Assembly: GCA_963556495.2 (NCBI GenBank)
Contig: OY747714.1
Coordinates: 48,370,541 to 48,434,540, forward strand
Source of the DNA: Valencia hispanica
Lineage: Eukaryota > Chordata > Actinopteri > Cyprinodontiformes > Valenciidae
Direction of reading: 5' to 3'
DNA: 64,000 nt
This document shows, one piece after another, positions 1 to 11,775 of this stretch (position 1 is its first letter; each line of letters begins with the position of its first letter). The position numbers and the translations under genes are program-made. The notes under the pieces were generated by a model. That model did no database searches, was not told where the DNA came from, and saw only the letters and a list, made by a program, of their open reading frames with translations.

Positions 1-360
1 TTTTTAGTCTTCAGCCGTTTACTTTTATTACAGTGAAAAGAAAATAATACTTGTTTTCTCAGAAGATTATTTCAGATTTTCTTCAGTTTTGGTCCAATGC
101 AATTTAAAAAGTAAACTAATATTGTTGCTGGTAATTTTTTTTATTCAGAAGAGTAATTATTTCTATTATGATTTATTTCCAGAGATTCTAAAATCATTTT
201 TACTTGTGAAAGCCTTTTTGAAGTTTGTTATTTAACTAATCTTTTCTAACCACATTGCGAATGCACACTTTAAATTAGTTAAAATCAAAAGTCTTGGCCA
301 AGTCCTGAAAGTGTTTCAGTACTGTGCCAGATGTCCTCTTTTTTTGGAAATCAAAATATG

Positions 361-673
361 GTCACTCTATTGCTATGCAGGAGCAGCTTATTGAGCTGAA
401 GAGTGAAAGTAGACTGAAGGAACTCTTTAGCTCCTCCCCTCTTTCGTCATTCTGGGAAGCATTGATGCAGGAATACCCTCAACTCTGTTGAAGATTCTCC
501 TTCCTTTCGCGTCGACATATTTGTGTGAGGAAGGATTCTCAAAAATCACTGCACTCAAAACAAAATACTGCAATCGTGCACAAATCAAGGATGATTTGAG
601 GCTATGTTTATCAAACATTGAGCCACGAATTCAGGATCTTTGCAAGGCAAAACAGGCTCAGGTCTCACATTAA
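361..673 (+). pseudogene. hAT transposase C-terminus (dimerisation region), frameshifted
   Basis: The translation reads MQEQLIELKSESRLKELFSS up to about 486, hits a stop (LC*), and resumes one frame over as LLPFASTYLCEEGFSKI to the stop at 673. A Leu-Pro-F-x-S-T-Y-x-C-E-x-x-F-S motif followed by K-x-R/C-N-R is the C-terminal hAT dimerisation signature of ZBED5/Charlie-type transposases and their domesticated relatives. The frameshift near 486 means it cannot encode a full protein, and the upstream DDE core is not in view. It could alternatively be a retrocopy of a domesticated hAT gene, but the nearby inverted terminus favours a transposon. Confidence 0.7.
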
Positions 674-824
674 CATCACCTACCTGCAAGCTTCTGTAAA
701 AAATGCAGATGATGCCTACTATTAGGCCTAATAATAACAATAATGAAGGATTAATTAATAGCAGAGGTCTGGTGCCAATTCCCAATTATAGCAATAGCCT
801 AGTAATGATAATAGGCCTACTGTA

Positions 825-889
<65 letters not shown>
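825..889. repeat. (AAT)n microsatellite
   Basis: About 21 uninterrupted AAT units lie inside the hAT element. The long poly-isoleucine reading on the minus strand here is an artefact of this repeat. Confidence 0.98.
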
Positions 890-890
<1 letters not shown>

Positions 891-1066
891 CAACATTGGG
901 GGGATTGGGGGTGCACTGGGGCCCCGACTGTAATGAACCAGCTTTGGGGGGGGGGGGGCAGCTTGCAAAAGGTTGAGAACCCCTGCCTTAGGGGACATAG
1001 GCAGGCTGGGGAAACTAAAAAATATGACCAAAAAACTCAAAAATGCAAATTTCATGTCAGGGGCAC

Positions 1067-1113
1067 TTTAATGACTTATAAACTAGTAAAAGTATTTTGA
1101 AGTTTATTCTATG
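1067..1113 (-). repeat. L2-type LINE fragment
   Basis: The stretch from GACTTATAAACTAGTA to about TATTCTATGAG closely matches 49727-49775, which is inside a clear L2 LINE C-terminus on the minus strand (residues like FKILLLVYKSL). Only ~45 bp are left. Confidence 0.6.
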
Positions 1114-1143
1114 AGCGAGTTCAGGTCTGAGTCCATCACTACC

Positions 1144-2058
1144 AAGGGCGTCAGTTTGTTTTTAAAATTGCTGGGGACAATAACCATAAACTTGAGTGCG
1201 GTTTGAAGATTGCTGGGGACAATTATTATTAATTATTCATATAGCCTATGAGTATTAATCCGTTTCACATTCCACTACAATATGCACTGCAGTGTATAAA
1301 CAGGAGTTGAAAATGTTATCTTTATTCAATCAATAAAAGTTTAAAGGCATAAGCTTGTGTTTTGTTTTTCAAACAACATACATTTCTGCTGTTCAATATT
1401 CCAAAGCAATAAAAGACAAATAATTCATTCTACTATACTTTACATTAAATCAGGGATTGCATTATTTTTAAACTTTGATGAAAAAAATCTGAAACATATT
1501 CAATATTATTTAATTTTTCCTTCATTTTACTTAATATTCAGTCCATTATCTTACAATGAAGATAGCGAGAACATTGCACTGATAGCGCAAAGTTGGGGGA
1601 ATATTCTGGCATGCTCTCTCAACACAATTTTCTTTGGGAGTCTTAAACAAACAAAAATATTACATACATATTTTTTCACCTGCAACCCACCCACAGTAAA
1701 GAAACTTGCACCAGACCCATGAAATTTAATTAATGTATTTTTCTATCTTGAAATGGGTACCGCCGACGTTACAGGACTCGGCCCTGTTTGCAGCGGACTA
1801 TGAGTCATTTAAAACATCGAAGTATCCATTGCGAAGAATGTTGCAGCACCTGCGCAGAAAGAAACCATGACTGTATAAGAAAGTGGAATGGAGGAATTTA
1901 AATAAAAGTCCATTCAGATACTGATTATGTGAAAATTGTACTGGGAGCACAAGTGGATAGATGAGTGCTGGTAGGAAATTCTGCATCAGGTTTACAAATG
2001 TGGTGGGGACAAAACTGTCAATCATAAATACTGATGGGGACATGTCCCTGACGTCCCT
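1144..2058. mobile_element. Possible DNA transposon with AAGGGCGTCAG-type ends
   Basis: AAGGGCGTCAG at 1144-1154 faces CTGACGTCCCT at 2048-2058 (9 of 11 positions pair). Both ends are followed inward by GGGGACA-rich motifs (1171-1180, 1211-1220, 2035-2042), as in some fish hAT families. No target duplication is visible. An open frame at 1357-1722 has no recognisable domain and is probably chance. Low certainty. Confidence 0.3.
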
Positions 2059-2152
2059 GGCTAAAATGACATCTATGATCACTACACCTAGATTTCGGGC
2101 CTGATCAGCAGTATCTAGCTGTATTAACCAAAGCTGCGTGCTGAGTCTATAA

Positions 2153-2940
2153 GGCTGCGTTCACACTGCAGGGCTTAATGCTCAATTCCGATTCTTTGAA
2201 AAAATTAGATTTTTTTGCAAGGCCGTTCACATTTCCAATTAAATGAGACCTTTTGCGATCTCCTGTGTGAACGTGAAATGATCCAGAATTGACCCGCATG
2301 CGCAGAAGAGTACTCAACGGTCAACGACGTCACTTATTTTTTGCGGAAGTGGTTACACATGGATGTCAACAGTGGAGCTCGTTTAGCCTTATTAAAGTTA
2401 TTTTCACAACGGAGCCAGCACAATTTCAATCTTCTCGTTTTAAGGAGAAAAATAAAAAGGAGGAGAGCAAGGTTTTTGGCCATGGCGTTTTGTGGAGCAG
2501 TGGTAGCAACGTTGGTACAGAGAAACGTTTGGGTTCGGAATTGCAGCCAGGAGTGGTGGGAGACTGATGTGAGTGGCTTCACTAATACGGAATTCATCAG
2601 TAACTTCCGAATGTCCAAATCCACTTTTGATTATGTTTGTGAGCGCCTTCAATTTACTCTGTCACGGGAAGAGACATGTCTGCGGCAGCCCGAAACAGTG
2701 CAGAAACGCGTATCAATGACGTGTGGGTCGGATACATGCGACCTGGCCGTTCAGACTGAAGTCGCATTTCAAAAGATCGGATACGTATCGGATTTTGGAA
2801 CACATACCCAAGTGGCCTGGGTCGCATTTGAAAAGATCGGATCTGTGTCGTTCAGACTGTCATGAAAAGATCAGATACAGGTCGCATAGGGGCAAAAAAA
2901 TCGGAATTGGGTCGTTTCAGCCTGCAGTGTGAACGTAGCC
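2153..2940. mobile_element. Small PIF/Harbinger transposon with TAA target duplication
   Basis: The left end GGCTGCGTTCACACTGCAGG (from 2153) pairs with the right end CCTGCAGTGTGAACGTAGCC (2921-2940). The element is flanked on both sides by TAA (2150-2152 and 2941-2943), the 3-bp TWA target expected for PIF/Harbinger. It is 788 bp and holds only the N-terminal part of a transposase (2341-2718). Direct sub-repeats of the type AAAAGATCGGAT/TCGGAT lie between 2772 and 2880. It is a non-autonomous derivative. Confidence 0.88.
2341..2718 (+). pseudogene. N-terminal fragment of HARBI1-like transposase
   Basis: The reading includes RNVWVRNCSQEWWETDVSGF and FRMSKSTFDYVCERL, the conserved N-terminal region of HARBI1/PIF transposases (W-W ... 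F-R-M-S-x-x-T-F-x-x-L). The whole DDE catalytic core is missing because the element was internally deleted; after ~2700 the frame runs into sub-terminal repeats. It is not functional. Confidence 0.75.
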
Positions 2941-3462
2941 TAAGTAATACTTCTGTTTTGTTTTTGTTTAGCTGGAGAAAGTTATGCACAACCATCCATT
3001 GATTTGCTCAATGCATTTACTTAGGGTTTGGATGGGTTCAAAACACTCTCGTTCAATAAAGTCGCTCTGCTCCACCACACGCCGCCGCTCCCGCAAATCT
3101 CCTCCAGGTGTTGATCACAGTGTCCTGACCAGCCTAGCTAAGTTGGCTAGTACCGCGGCGGCCAAGAATAGCTCCACCACTGTCATCCTCGGTCTCCTTA
3201 ACATCCGCTCACTTAGCAGCAGGGAGCATCTGATTCATGATGTTCTTGTTGACCGGAAGCTTGACTTCTTGTGCCTGACCGAAACATGGCAGCAGCTTAA
3301 TGACATTCCCTCTCTCAATGAGTCCGCCCCACCGGGATTTGTTTACGTCTGCCAGCTCCGCACATCTGACTGCCGGGGGAGGAGATCCCGCGATGTGACA
3401 TCACGAGAGTTGGAAAGTTGTCCCTGTGCCTGCTGAAGCCTGTGTCTGTGTTTGTGCCTGCC

Positions 3463-3767
3463 GTTTACTGAAATAGATATTTCAAAAAGATCCATTGCTC
3501 TTCCTTTTTGCTTTTATGAGTAATGGTATAGAAGTCTAGAGTGAAGTGCACAAGTAGGCCAAATGCATTAACATAGTACATTTCAGGAGGTTAATCAAGA
3601 TCTAGACAACAACATAGTCTGATATGATTGAATAGTTTAAGAACTATTTGTTTTTTTATGATAACTAAGTGCTGAATGTTTTTTTTCTTGCGCACTTTGC
3701 GTGCTCTCATGAATTCTTTGTGCCCCAGGTGTGCCCCAGTACAGTATTAGTTCTAGTGACGCCCCTG
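3463..3767 (+). mobile_element. Partial copy of the hAT element found at 59155-61420
   Basis: From GTTTACTGAAATAGATATTT to CTAGTGACGCCCCTG this ~305 bp segment matches 61117-61420 almost base for base in the same orientation. It ends exactly at the family's terminus (3753-3767). The left part of the element is absent and no 8-bp duplication was found, so it is a truncated or internally deleted copy lying inside the LINE endonuclease sequence. Confidence 0.8.
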
Positions 3768-3851
3768 ACTCTGCTTCACTCCTCCCTGGACCTTATCCTA
3801 CAGTTGTTGCCAACATCTACCGCCCACTAAAACATAACCAGGACTTTTTAA

Positions 3852-4324
3852 AGGAGCAGGGGGCAGAATGAAGAAACAAAACTCACGAGCGACGCGGCCG
3901 GCGCTACAAGTAACTGCAGCCAGCCGCACGGGAGCGCGCACAAACGCTTCACAAAAAAACATACCTCTTCACAGTGACATACTTCTTTTTCTTAGTGCTA
4001 TTTTTTAGTGGGCTGTGAGTCGTCCATGGTCGTTTCCCAGTTGCAGAAGAGAAGAATCCATTCTCACAATCAAATCATTTTTCTTCCTCTTTTAAAGCTG
4101 TTGAGAACGCGCAAGCCGTGTCAATTGATGTCACATCCGTAGGACAGCGCAGGAAATTCGGGCCCCGAACTGCAGCACATTTTGCAGCACACAGCCAGTT
4201 TAAGAAAATGGAGCGATACGTAGGTGGGGTCATTCTTTTTGGTTTATAACGCTTCATCACCCAACAGCATTAAAAAACTGGACATGGATGTTTATTTTAT
4301 TCACAAATCCTGCCCCCTGTTCCT
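3852..4324. mobile_element. 473-bp TTAA-target DNA transposon inside LINE endonuclease
   Basis: AGGAGCAGGGGGCAG at 3852-3866 is inverted as CTGCCCCCTGTTCCT at 4310-4324 (14 of 15 match). TTAA lies immediately outside both ends (3848-3851 and 4325-4328). TTAA targets are used by piggyBac and Kolobok elements; the AGG start is not the usual CCC of piggyBac. There is no transposase. Removing the element and one TTAA brings the LINE frame NQDFL straight into NDFSHLL, confirming the boundaries. Confidence 0.85.
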
Positions 4325-5389
4325 TTAAATGATTTTTCTCACCTGCTGACACATTTCTCTTCTTTGGCTCAAAACGCAATCATCCTTGGAGACTTCAATA
4401 TTCATATGGACAATAACAGTAATGCTCTCTTGAAAGATTTTTCATCCTGTCTAGATAGTTTTGGTCTGCAAAAATATATACATTTACCAACTCAGTGTAA
4501 AAGTCACATCCTGGATTTAGTCTGCTGCTCCAGTATCACTCCCACTGACTGTAAACCTAATTCACTCCCATACTCTGACCAGGTGCCCATTACTTGCAAC
4601 ATCAACCTCACCCTTTCTTAAATAATCCTCTCTCAAACTATTTCTTTCCGCAAAATCAAAGACATAAACACTACCACCTTTTCTTCAGACATTAACAACC
4701 TCCCTAGAATTAATCCCAATAGCTCAACTGATGATCTGGTCTCCCTACTATAACAGTACTCTCCATACACAAATCAATGTACAATAACCATGCTATTCAA
4801 TACAAGGACCATCTCTCCTCTGCCAAATCTACCTACTACTCCGGTTTAATTCATTCAAATCAACATAACTCCACAACTCTCTTCTCCCTCCTCACCAACA
4901 TTACTAAATCCCCTAACTCTCTCCTACACCACATGCAATCCACTGACTTCTGCAACTCATTTATGTCCTTCATCATCTCCAAGATCTCTGAAATCCACCA
5001 ACACTTGACCCCATGTGGAGCTGCAGTCACTGGAGTGGACTCCTTTCTCCCTTATCCATCCCCAACAGCTACATTTTCCAGCTTCATCCTCCCCTCCATC
5101 CAAGTTATTTCTGAATTTATCCTCAAATCTAAAACCTGAACCTGTCAGCTCGATCCCCTTCCTACAGCTCTTGTTAAATCCTGTCTACCCTCACTTGCTC
5201 CCCTTATCACCAATATCATTCATTCCTGGTTTGGACCCCACTAACTTCAATAACCTGTTCTTACAGAGGCCTCCCCACAGAATCTTAACTTCCCTTATTC
5301 AACGAGGAGTTGCAAAAGGGGAGGCGGAACTGATTTAATTAGTTCATCAACACTTTCTGCCAAACATGTTTTATTTGATCATTTTAGCA

Positions 5390-5555
5390 CTTTTGAATAT
5401 ACTGTAACTGTTTTTAGCACTCCTCAGATTTTATCTGTCAGTTTATGGGCCTCCTGAAAAGAGCACACTTTTTATTCAAGAAATTTTAGAGTTTTTATCT
5501 ATTCTGCATAACTCTTACGAAAAGATCATTTTAGCTGGTAATGTAAATAAAAACT
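5390..5555 (+). pseudogene. Second LINE endonuclease fragment (L2-type)
   Basis: The readings FEYTVTVFSTPQILSV and, after a frameshift, VYGPPEKSTLFIQEIL and KIILAGNVN match the central endonuclease block of L2-type LINEs (I-Y-R-P-P ... G-D-F-N). The active-site D of GDFN reads N and the following F reads V. It is a ~165 bp relic, separate from the LINE that ends at ~5240. Confidence 0.55.
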
Positions 5556-5599
5556 TTTAAACAAGCATTGAATGAATAAACAGACCAAAAGGTGAAGGG

Positions 5600-6204
5600 G
5601 TTGTGTGCTAAAATTAAGTAAATGCAGAAAAGTATTAACACAGGATGTGACCCATGGGTCAGAAGGGAACAGGTCACAATTGACTGCACAGACATGTTTA
5701 CACAGGATATGAGCCAGGGGTCAGAAGAGAATGGGTCACGATTCTCTGAAAAAACAGAAAACATCTGGTGGTTTGATCGTGCAAATGGTCTGGTGGGAGC
5801 GTGAGACCAAAGAAGAAAGACTTTCTGCTTAGCAACCGAAAAGGAATATATTAAAAGGGCTTAACCTATCAGGGAAGGACTACAGTCAAACTTTGCATAT
5901 ATATGAATATATATTATTGAGCTGATTGGATCCCGTAAGAGGCTGTCTCTCAGAATCTGTTGTAATAACTTTGTGAAAGACATAAAAGGCATGTGTGAGG
6001 AAGAGTTCTTTGGAGATGATGTGGTCAGATTCTCTCCCCATGTATGCCAAACATATATATTGTGTGAATGTGTAATTCTTTTTAATACTCTGCCACAGGA
6101 TAAACGAACTGGGAGAGAGGAGTTAGCATACAGCAGGCTGGTCAGGTACCGGTAGCATAGCAGCGCGAGGCGCAGATTTTGACTTAATACAAAACCTCTC
6201 GACA
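5600..6204 (+). repeat. Probable retroviral-type 5' LTR (left edge uncertain)
   Basis: The right edge is defined by ...CTCGACA (CA at 6203-6204), followed after GTT by a primer-binding site. A TATA-like ATATATTAAAAGG lies at ~5847-5859. The left edge is placed near TGTGTGCTAAAATTAAG (~5600) only because it gives a TG start and a plausible ~600 bp length. An internal ~55 bp imperfect duplication (5638-5692 and 5699-5753) lies near the start. No second copy of this LTR was seen in the window. Confidence 0.5.
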
Positions 6205-6207
6205 GTT

Positions 6208-6225
6208 TGGTGTTTCCGCCCGGTT
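6208..6225 (+). promoter_or_regulatory. Primer-binding site complementary to tRNA-Val 3' end
   Basis: TGGTGTTTCCGCCCGGTT is the reverse complement of the 3' terminal 18 nt of vertebrate tRNA-Val (...CCGGGCGGAAACACCA, from general knowledge). It sits 3 nt after a CA-ended LTR, the standard retroelement arrangement for priming minus-strand DNA synthesis. Confidence 0.7.
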
Positions 6226-6487
6226 CGGTGGCAGAAAGTAAGTATTTAAAAGACACTTGATGGTTGGCAGTGGGACAGGAGTAGCTGGCAAGCGAAATAA
6301 ACACAGTAAGCAGTACCCTTTATATAAAAATACTATATTGAACATTTCCAAAACATTCCTGTCTCTTAACTAGCCTGAAGTGCCAAAATTAAGAAGTATT
6401 AATAGGGAAATAGAGAATTAAGACCAGTAGTCGAGTTGAGGGGGAGCGGAGGGGGACACCGCTCCCCTTAGAAAGAAATCCGACATA

Positions 6488-6533
6488 AACTAAGCAATAA
6501 AAGAAACGTCCCTTTTTCAGGACTGTGTATTTC
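6488..6533 (+). mobile_element. 5' terminus of Tc1-like transposon, cut off by L1 insertion
   Basis: AACTAAGCAATAAAAGAAAC and onward through CAGGACTGTGTATTTC is the left inverted repeat of the Tc1 element whose body resumes at 15937. It mirrors the right end at 17323-17340 (reverse complement AACTCAGCAAAAAAAG). TA dinucleotides flank both outer ends (6486-6487 and 17341-17342). The L1 LINE lies between the two halves. Confidence 0.82.
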
Positions 6534-6716
6534 TGTGTAAGGAAGGCCTTACAGCAAGAAGGACTGTGGCAGCGAGGGATGAGCTGCTGCTGAGATCTCG
6601 CAAGAGCTGTGCGTAAGTAATATGGCGGTAAACTGGTAAAACAAACAAACTCAGGTAAAAAAAAACATAACATTTGAGCCAAATATAGCAAACGTTTAAT
6701 AATAATAACCATTATT

Positions 6717-7586
6717 TAGTATTTCTCCATAAACAAACTGGATGAGGAAACCTTGCACAGCCTGGAAAGCTACTTGGACGAGTGCTTTGACAACATTGTT
6801 ATGGGCAAGCCACAGAAATCCACGTCTGCTATGCCGACAAGCACACCATCACAAAAACGCACTCGTTCTGAGGCCAGCACCTCCACCATCTCTCCAGAGA
6901 AAAGCTACAGCGATGTCCTGGACTCAATAGATAAGATGCTAACCAGCCTAGACGCCCGTCTGGGCCTGGATGAGGTTCTACACAAAGAGTTTCAAGTTCT
7001 AAGGGAATCCCTGGAGTTCAGCCAAGAACAGGTAGCATCGCTCGCTGCAGAAAGCCAAACGCTTAGGGAGAAACTAAAGAAACTCACTGAGGGGATGACG
7101 CAGCTGTCCGGAGAAAGTAAGAGGATGAAAGAAACTATCTTGGATATACAGGCCAGGGGAATGCCGGACAATCTTGTTTTTTACGGGATCCCAGAACAGG
7201 CTGAGGACGACGCTGAATCCACCGTCCGAGATTTTCTCCAACATCAGATAACGCTCCCAAGCGACACGGTAAAAAACATCACTTTTCACCGTGTTCACCG
7301 CCTAGGAGGTAGGAAGCCCAACAACAGCCGGCCGCGACCAATTGTTGCTAAATTCGAGCATTACAAGCAAAAAGAGCAGGTCAGAGGCCAGGGCAGAGAG
7401 CTGCGGGGAACGAATTACAGCGTTAATGATCAATATCCGAAGGAAATCCTGGATAGAAGGCGCGTTTTGTTCCCAATCAGGAAGAAATATATCAGTGAAG
7501 GCACCAGAGCTACAGTAGCGGTAGATAAACTGTATGTTAATGGGCAGCTGTTCAGGGACCCCCAGCTTACTCCTTGGCTTTATTAG
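6717..7586 (+). pseudogene. L1 ORF1 RNA-binding chaperone (start lost or unclear)
   Basis: This reading frame of about 280 residues encodes a LINE-1 ORF1-like protein. It has a Ser/Thr-rich N-terminus, a heptad-rich coiled coil (roughly residues 80-140, e.g. LREKLKKLTEGMTQLSGESK), an RRM-like segment (NLVFYGIPE ... FHRVHRLG) and a C-terminal domain with RPIVAKFEHYKQKEQV and NDQYPKEILDRR. Such proteins trimerise and coat LINE RNA in the cytoplasm. The frame is uninterrupted to its stop, but no in-frame ATG precedes the conserved start. The first is at 6798 and a TAG lies just upstream, so translation as it stands is doubtful. Confidence 0.8.
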
Positions 7587-10500
7587 TCATGTAACACTGG
7601 TCAGATAAGAGTTGTTTTATCAGTCAACTATAATGAAATGTTAGCACAGCTCTGTAAAGTTGTTTACATTACTCAATGTGGGCGGGGCCAGGGCTAAGCA
7701 CTGGGATACTGACTCTTTTTTCTTTTCTCATCTTCACATGTCTATCACCAAATGTCTTTGTCACTCCTTTTTTTCCTTCTTTTATCACTCACACACTCAC
7801 ACACAGAATTTTTTCATAACATAACTATTTCTTTCTCTCTCACCTTCACCCTTCACAACTTTCTTCTATTTCTCTCTTTCTTATATCTCGGCTTTTGGAT
7901 TTTCAATCAGGCAACCCCAAGCACAAACTAATAATACACCTGTGTTTATCAGTTTCTATGGTGATATGGACTTTACAACTTTTATCTGAAAACTATGACT
8001 ACTCTAAGGTTTGTCACGTGGAATGTTCATGGAGCTGGCACCAGAGAGAAAAGAGTTAAGATTTTTAACCAGCTTAAAAGATTGAAGGCAGATGTCGTCT
8101 TATTACAAGAAACCCATAAATCTACCTCAGCTGCAGTTGATCTTAAATCCCCTGAGTTTCCTAATGTGTTTTCTGCATGCTATAACTCCAGACAGAGGGG
8201 AGTAGCAATATTAATAAATAAAAATGTAAATTTTACTGGAATAGATACAGTTACAGATCCAGAGGGTAGATTTATTATAGTAAAACTATCTATACATGAC
8301 CAAAAGTTATGTATTGTCAGTATATATGGTCCAAATGTTGATGACCCCTCATTCTTTCATTCCTTCTTCTCTGTGCTCCTGGAACACATGGATTGCTCAC
8401 TTCTTCATGGGGGCGACCTCAACTTTGGTTAAAATGAAGAAATAGACAGGCTCAGCACAGCAGGGACTCAGCGCAGCTGGAAATCTATAGATATAGTCAA
8501 ACAGTACATGAGCGATTATGGACTTTGTGATGCATGGCGATCTCTTCACCCCAATGACAAAAAATATACTTTCTTCTCAAATGTCCACCATTCATATTCT
8601 CAACTGGATTATTTGTTAGTCAGCAGCTCACTGTTGACTGACATTTCAGACACTGAGATACACCCTATAGCTGTTAGCGATCATGCTCCTGTTTCTCTAA
8701 CTTTAGTAAATAAAACAGAAACACCTCAAAGCAAAAATTGGAGATTTAATATATCCTTACTTAAGGATAAAGAATTTATTAAATATTTCGAAAAAGAGTG
8801 GGCCTCATATTTGGAATATAACGACCTCCCTGGTACGTCGCCATCCATTCTTTGGGAGGCAGGAAAAGCTGTGATTAGAGGTAAAATAATCTCATTCTCA
8901 TCAAATAAAAAGAAAATGGAAATAAAACGTATTCAGGAATTAGAAGAAACTATTAATTCATTAGAAGCTTCTCTAGATGAGGAGAGACTAGGCAAAATCC
9001 GTAAAGCAAAGCTAGAATTAAATCAAATTATTAATAAACAGACCCAGTTCTTAATTCAAAGACTTAGGATAGAAAACTTTGAACAAGGTAATGAATCAGG
9101 TAGATTTTTGGCTAACCAGCTTAAAATTAATAAAGAAAAAACAACTATATCTGCTATTAACGATCAGACCGGGAATACAGTATATGATCCTGGAAGAATA
9201 AACAACACATTTAAAGAATTTTACAAGGCTTTATACTCACCAGAGCTAAAACCATCGGATCATGAAATTGAAATTTTTTTTTGATAACATAACACTACCT
9301 AAATTATCTGAAAGTCAAGCGATGGCCCTGGATTCACCACTAACAGCGGCTGAACTCCAGGAGGCCCTCCAAAGCATGCCCAATAAAAAGGCTCCAGGCC
9401 CAGATGGATTTCCAGCAGAGTTCTATAAAGAATTCTGGAATATTCTGGCACCAACATTCCACAGAATGCTGCAGCAAACCAAGGAAAACCACCAAATATG
9501 AATTCTGCCTACATTAGTCTTCTACTAAAATCAGGTAAAGACCCTTTGTTTCCTACCTACTATCGTCCCATATCCCTTATTAATGTTGATCTTAAAATAA
9601 TCTGCAAAGCCCTCGCAAAAAGGATAGAGAAAGTAACCCCTCTTATAATACATCCTGATCAAACTGGTTTTATTAAAGGGAGACATTCATCCACAAATTC
9701 ACGTAGATTAATAGATTTAATAGATTTTTCTTACTGTAAAAACATTAAAACTAATATATTATCTTTAGATGCAGAAAAAGCATTTGATAGAGTTAACTGG
9801 AAATTCTTATTTGTAACCTTACATAAATTTGGCTTTGGAAATTCTTTTAAAACTGGTTGAAAATATTACACAGTTCACCAACAGCATGTATCAGGACAAA
9901 TAACCAAACATCATCTAGGTTTTATCTTCAGAGAGGTACCAGGCAGGGATGTCCTCTCTCTCCCTCCCTGTTCGCTATTTTTATTGAACCACTAGCTGCA
10001 GCAATCAGGCAAACTCACAATATTAAAGGCATAAAATGCAATAACATAGAAAATAAAATCAGTCTTTATGCAGATGATGTATTACTTTTTCTCCACCATT
10101 CACAAACCTCTTTCTCTCAGGTAATCGGGTTGATAAACTCTTACTCAAATGTTTCAGATTATTCTATAAATTGGTTAAAATCTACAGTTCTTCCAATCAA
10201 TTGTTCTGTCCAAAATCCAACGAATACACAACTGCAGTCAGGGAATATTACCTATTTAGGTATCAATGTCTCACCAAGACTGGCAGATTTAATAACTCTA
10301 AACTACATCCCACTTAAAAAAAAAGTGGAAGATGATCTTGCTAGATGGAAATCCCTACCCATATCACTTATGGGAAGGGTTGCTTCAATTAAAATGATGG
10401 TTTTGCCCAGAATCAACTACTTATTCTCAATGATCCCAAGTAAACCATCACTAGACTGGTTTAGATCTCTGGACTCCTCTATCTCTAAATTTCTTTGGAA

Positions 10501-11434
10501 AGATAAACCCCCACGTATCAGCTTAAAAACACTGCAGAAGACCAAAGAAAAAAGAGGTCTAGATCTACCAAACTTCCAGCATTATTTCTTAGCCAACAGG
10601 CTCCAATACATCTCAAAATGGTTAAAACATAGCTACCTAGACGAGTCCTGGATAGACGTAGAACAGACACTATGTAATATAAAAGAAAAAACTTTCAGAC
10701 CTACCATTTATTAGCTCAAATATAAAACAATATGAATGCTTTAAAAGCATAAATATCAGCTCCTCTCTGACAGCATGGTGGGAGTTTCTAAAATTGACAG
10801 AGTCCACAATAATCCCATGCAGACGTACACCCATCTGGAATAACCCCGACATCTTGCAAAAAAAAATGTATGATAAATTTCCCAGTCTGGAGGTGCAATG
10901 GAATTGAATACCTGGAACATATATTTGAAGGAACAGACTTTATCCCATTTAATACATTAATTACGCAATATGGAATTGATAAAAACTAATTCTTAGAATA
11001 TCAACAAATTAAATCTATTATTAAAGGTAAATTTATGCTCAATACAGCTGAATTACAAATTCCAGCAAGAGTTTTAGATTTCCTTAATCTCAACCCCCCC
11101 AAATTGCTGTCTAAAATATACAAAACTTTATCTATATTAGATGAATCAATAGCCATCCCCATTTCAAAATGGGAGGTGGATTTATCAGCCAGCTTTGACC
11201 AAAACGTCTGGTCTCAGATATGTTTAAGAACCTTTAAAATAACAAAAAATCCTAATTTGCAATTAATACAATACAAAATCCTTCATAGAGTACACTATAC
11301 AGGTCAACGAATGTTTAGGATGGGTTTTACATCGTCTAATACCTGCTTACAATGCACAAGCAATATACCAGATACTTATGTTCATGCGCTTTGGTTCTGT
11401 CCACCTGTTAAGAAATTTTGGTGCCAGATATGTG

Positions 11435-11756
11435 TGTCACGCTGCCCTATTCCTGCCTCATTGTCTTCACCTGTCTGTCTCATCAACCACACCTGATCCC
11501 ACTCACCTCCTGCCTTTAAGACCCCTCACTTCCTTTCACTCCCGGCCCGGATCATTAGTAGTTACTGGATAGTCAGTAGTAGTGTTGTCTATCTCCATGG
11601 TGTGTTCTTCCTGCTGTCTTCCTTCCCTGCCCGATGTCCAGTGTCTCCGTTCCTACCATCTTGACCACCATCATCACCACCTCCTCGCTGTATTAAACAT
11701 CCTGCACCTTCCTTCAGCGAGTGCATTTGGGTCCATTCTCCACACACCTCCTGACA
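11435..11756 (+). repeat. 5' LTR of the non-autonomous element
   Basis: Starts TGTCACGC and ends CTCCTGACA. It contains CTGTATTAAACATC where the 3' LTR has CTGTAATAAACATC, the probable poly(A) signal. It differs from the 3' LTR at only a handful of positions, so insertion was fairly recent compared with the host LINE. Confidence 0.93.
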
Positions 11757-11775
11757 GAATGATCCGGCCTTAAAC

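Larger units (their letters stand above)
340..985 (+). mobile_element. 3' part of a hAT (Charlie-like) DNA transposon
   Basis: The right boundary is AGGTTGAGAACCCCTG at 970-985. Its reverse complement begins CAGGGGTTCTCAACC, the terminal inverted repeat style of hAT-Charlie elements. The element carries a transposase C-terminus (361-673), an AAT microsatellite and a G-rich stretch (945-958). The left end is not recognisable and may lie outside the window, so no target duplication could be checked. Confidence 0.65.
2984..5240 (+). mobile_element. L2-type LINE, endonuclease half, interrupted by two DNA elements
   Basis: The start encodes an apurinic-type endonuclease: [12 protein letters not shown] and [10 protein letters not shown] near 3185-3300, then NIYRPLKHNQ at ~3810, then IILGDFNIHMDN at 4372-4405 and a region leading into reverse transcriptase (TCQLDPLPTALVK-like near 5140-5180, after a frameshift at ~5130). 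Insertions at ~3463-3767 and 3852-4324 split the endonuclease. The copy stops before the RT catalytic motifs. Several stops and frameshifts make it dead. L2/CR1-group placement rests on motif style. Confidence 0.75.

Noticed and set aside
786..1055. Minus-strand frame with a run of isoleucines like a membrane segment
   Set aside because: Produced by the AAT microsatellite.
1357..1722. 121-codon plus frame in the candidate DNA element
   Set aside because: Low-complexity Phe/Ile/Leu content, no motif, and AT-rich background.
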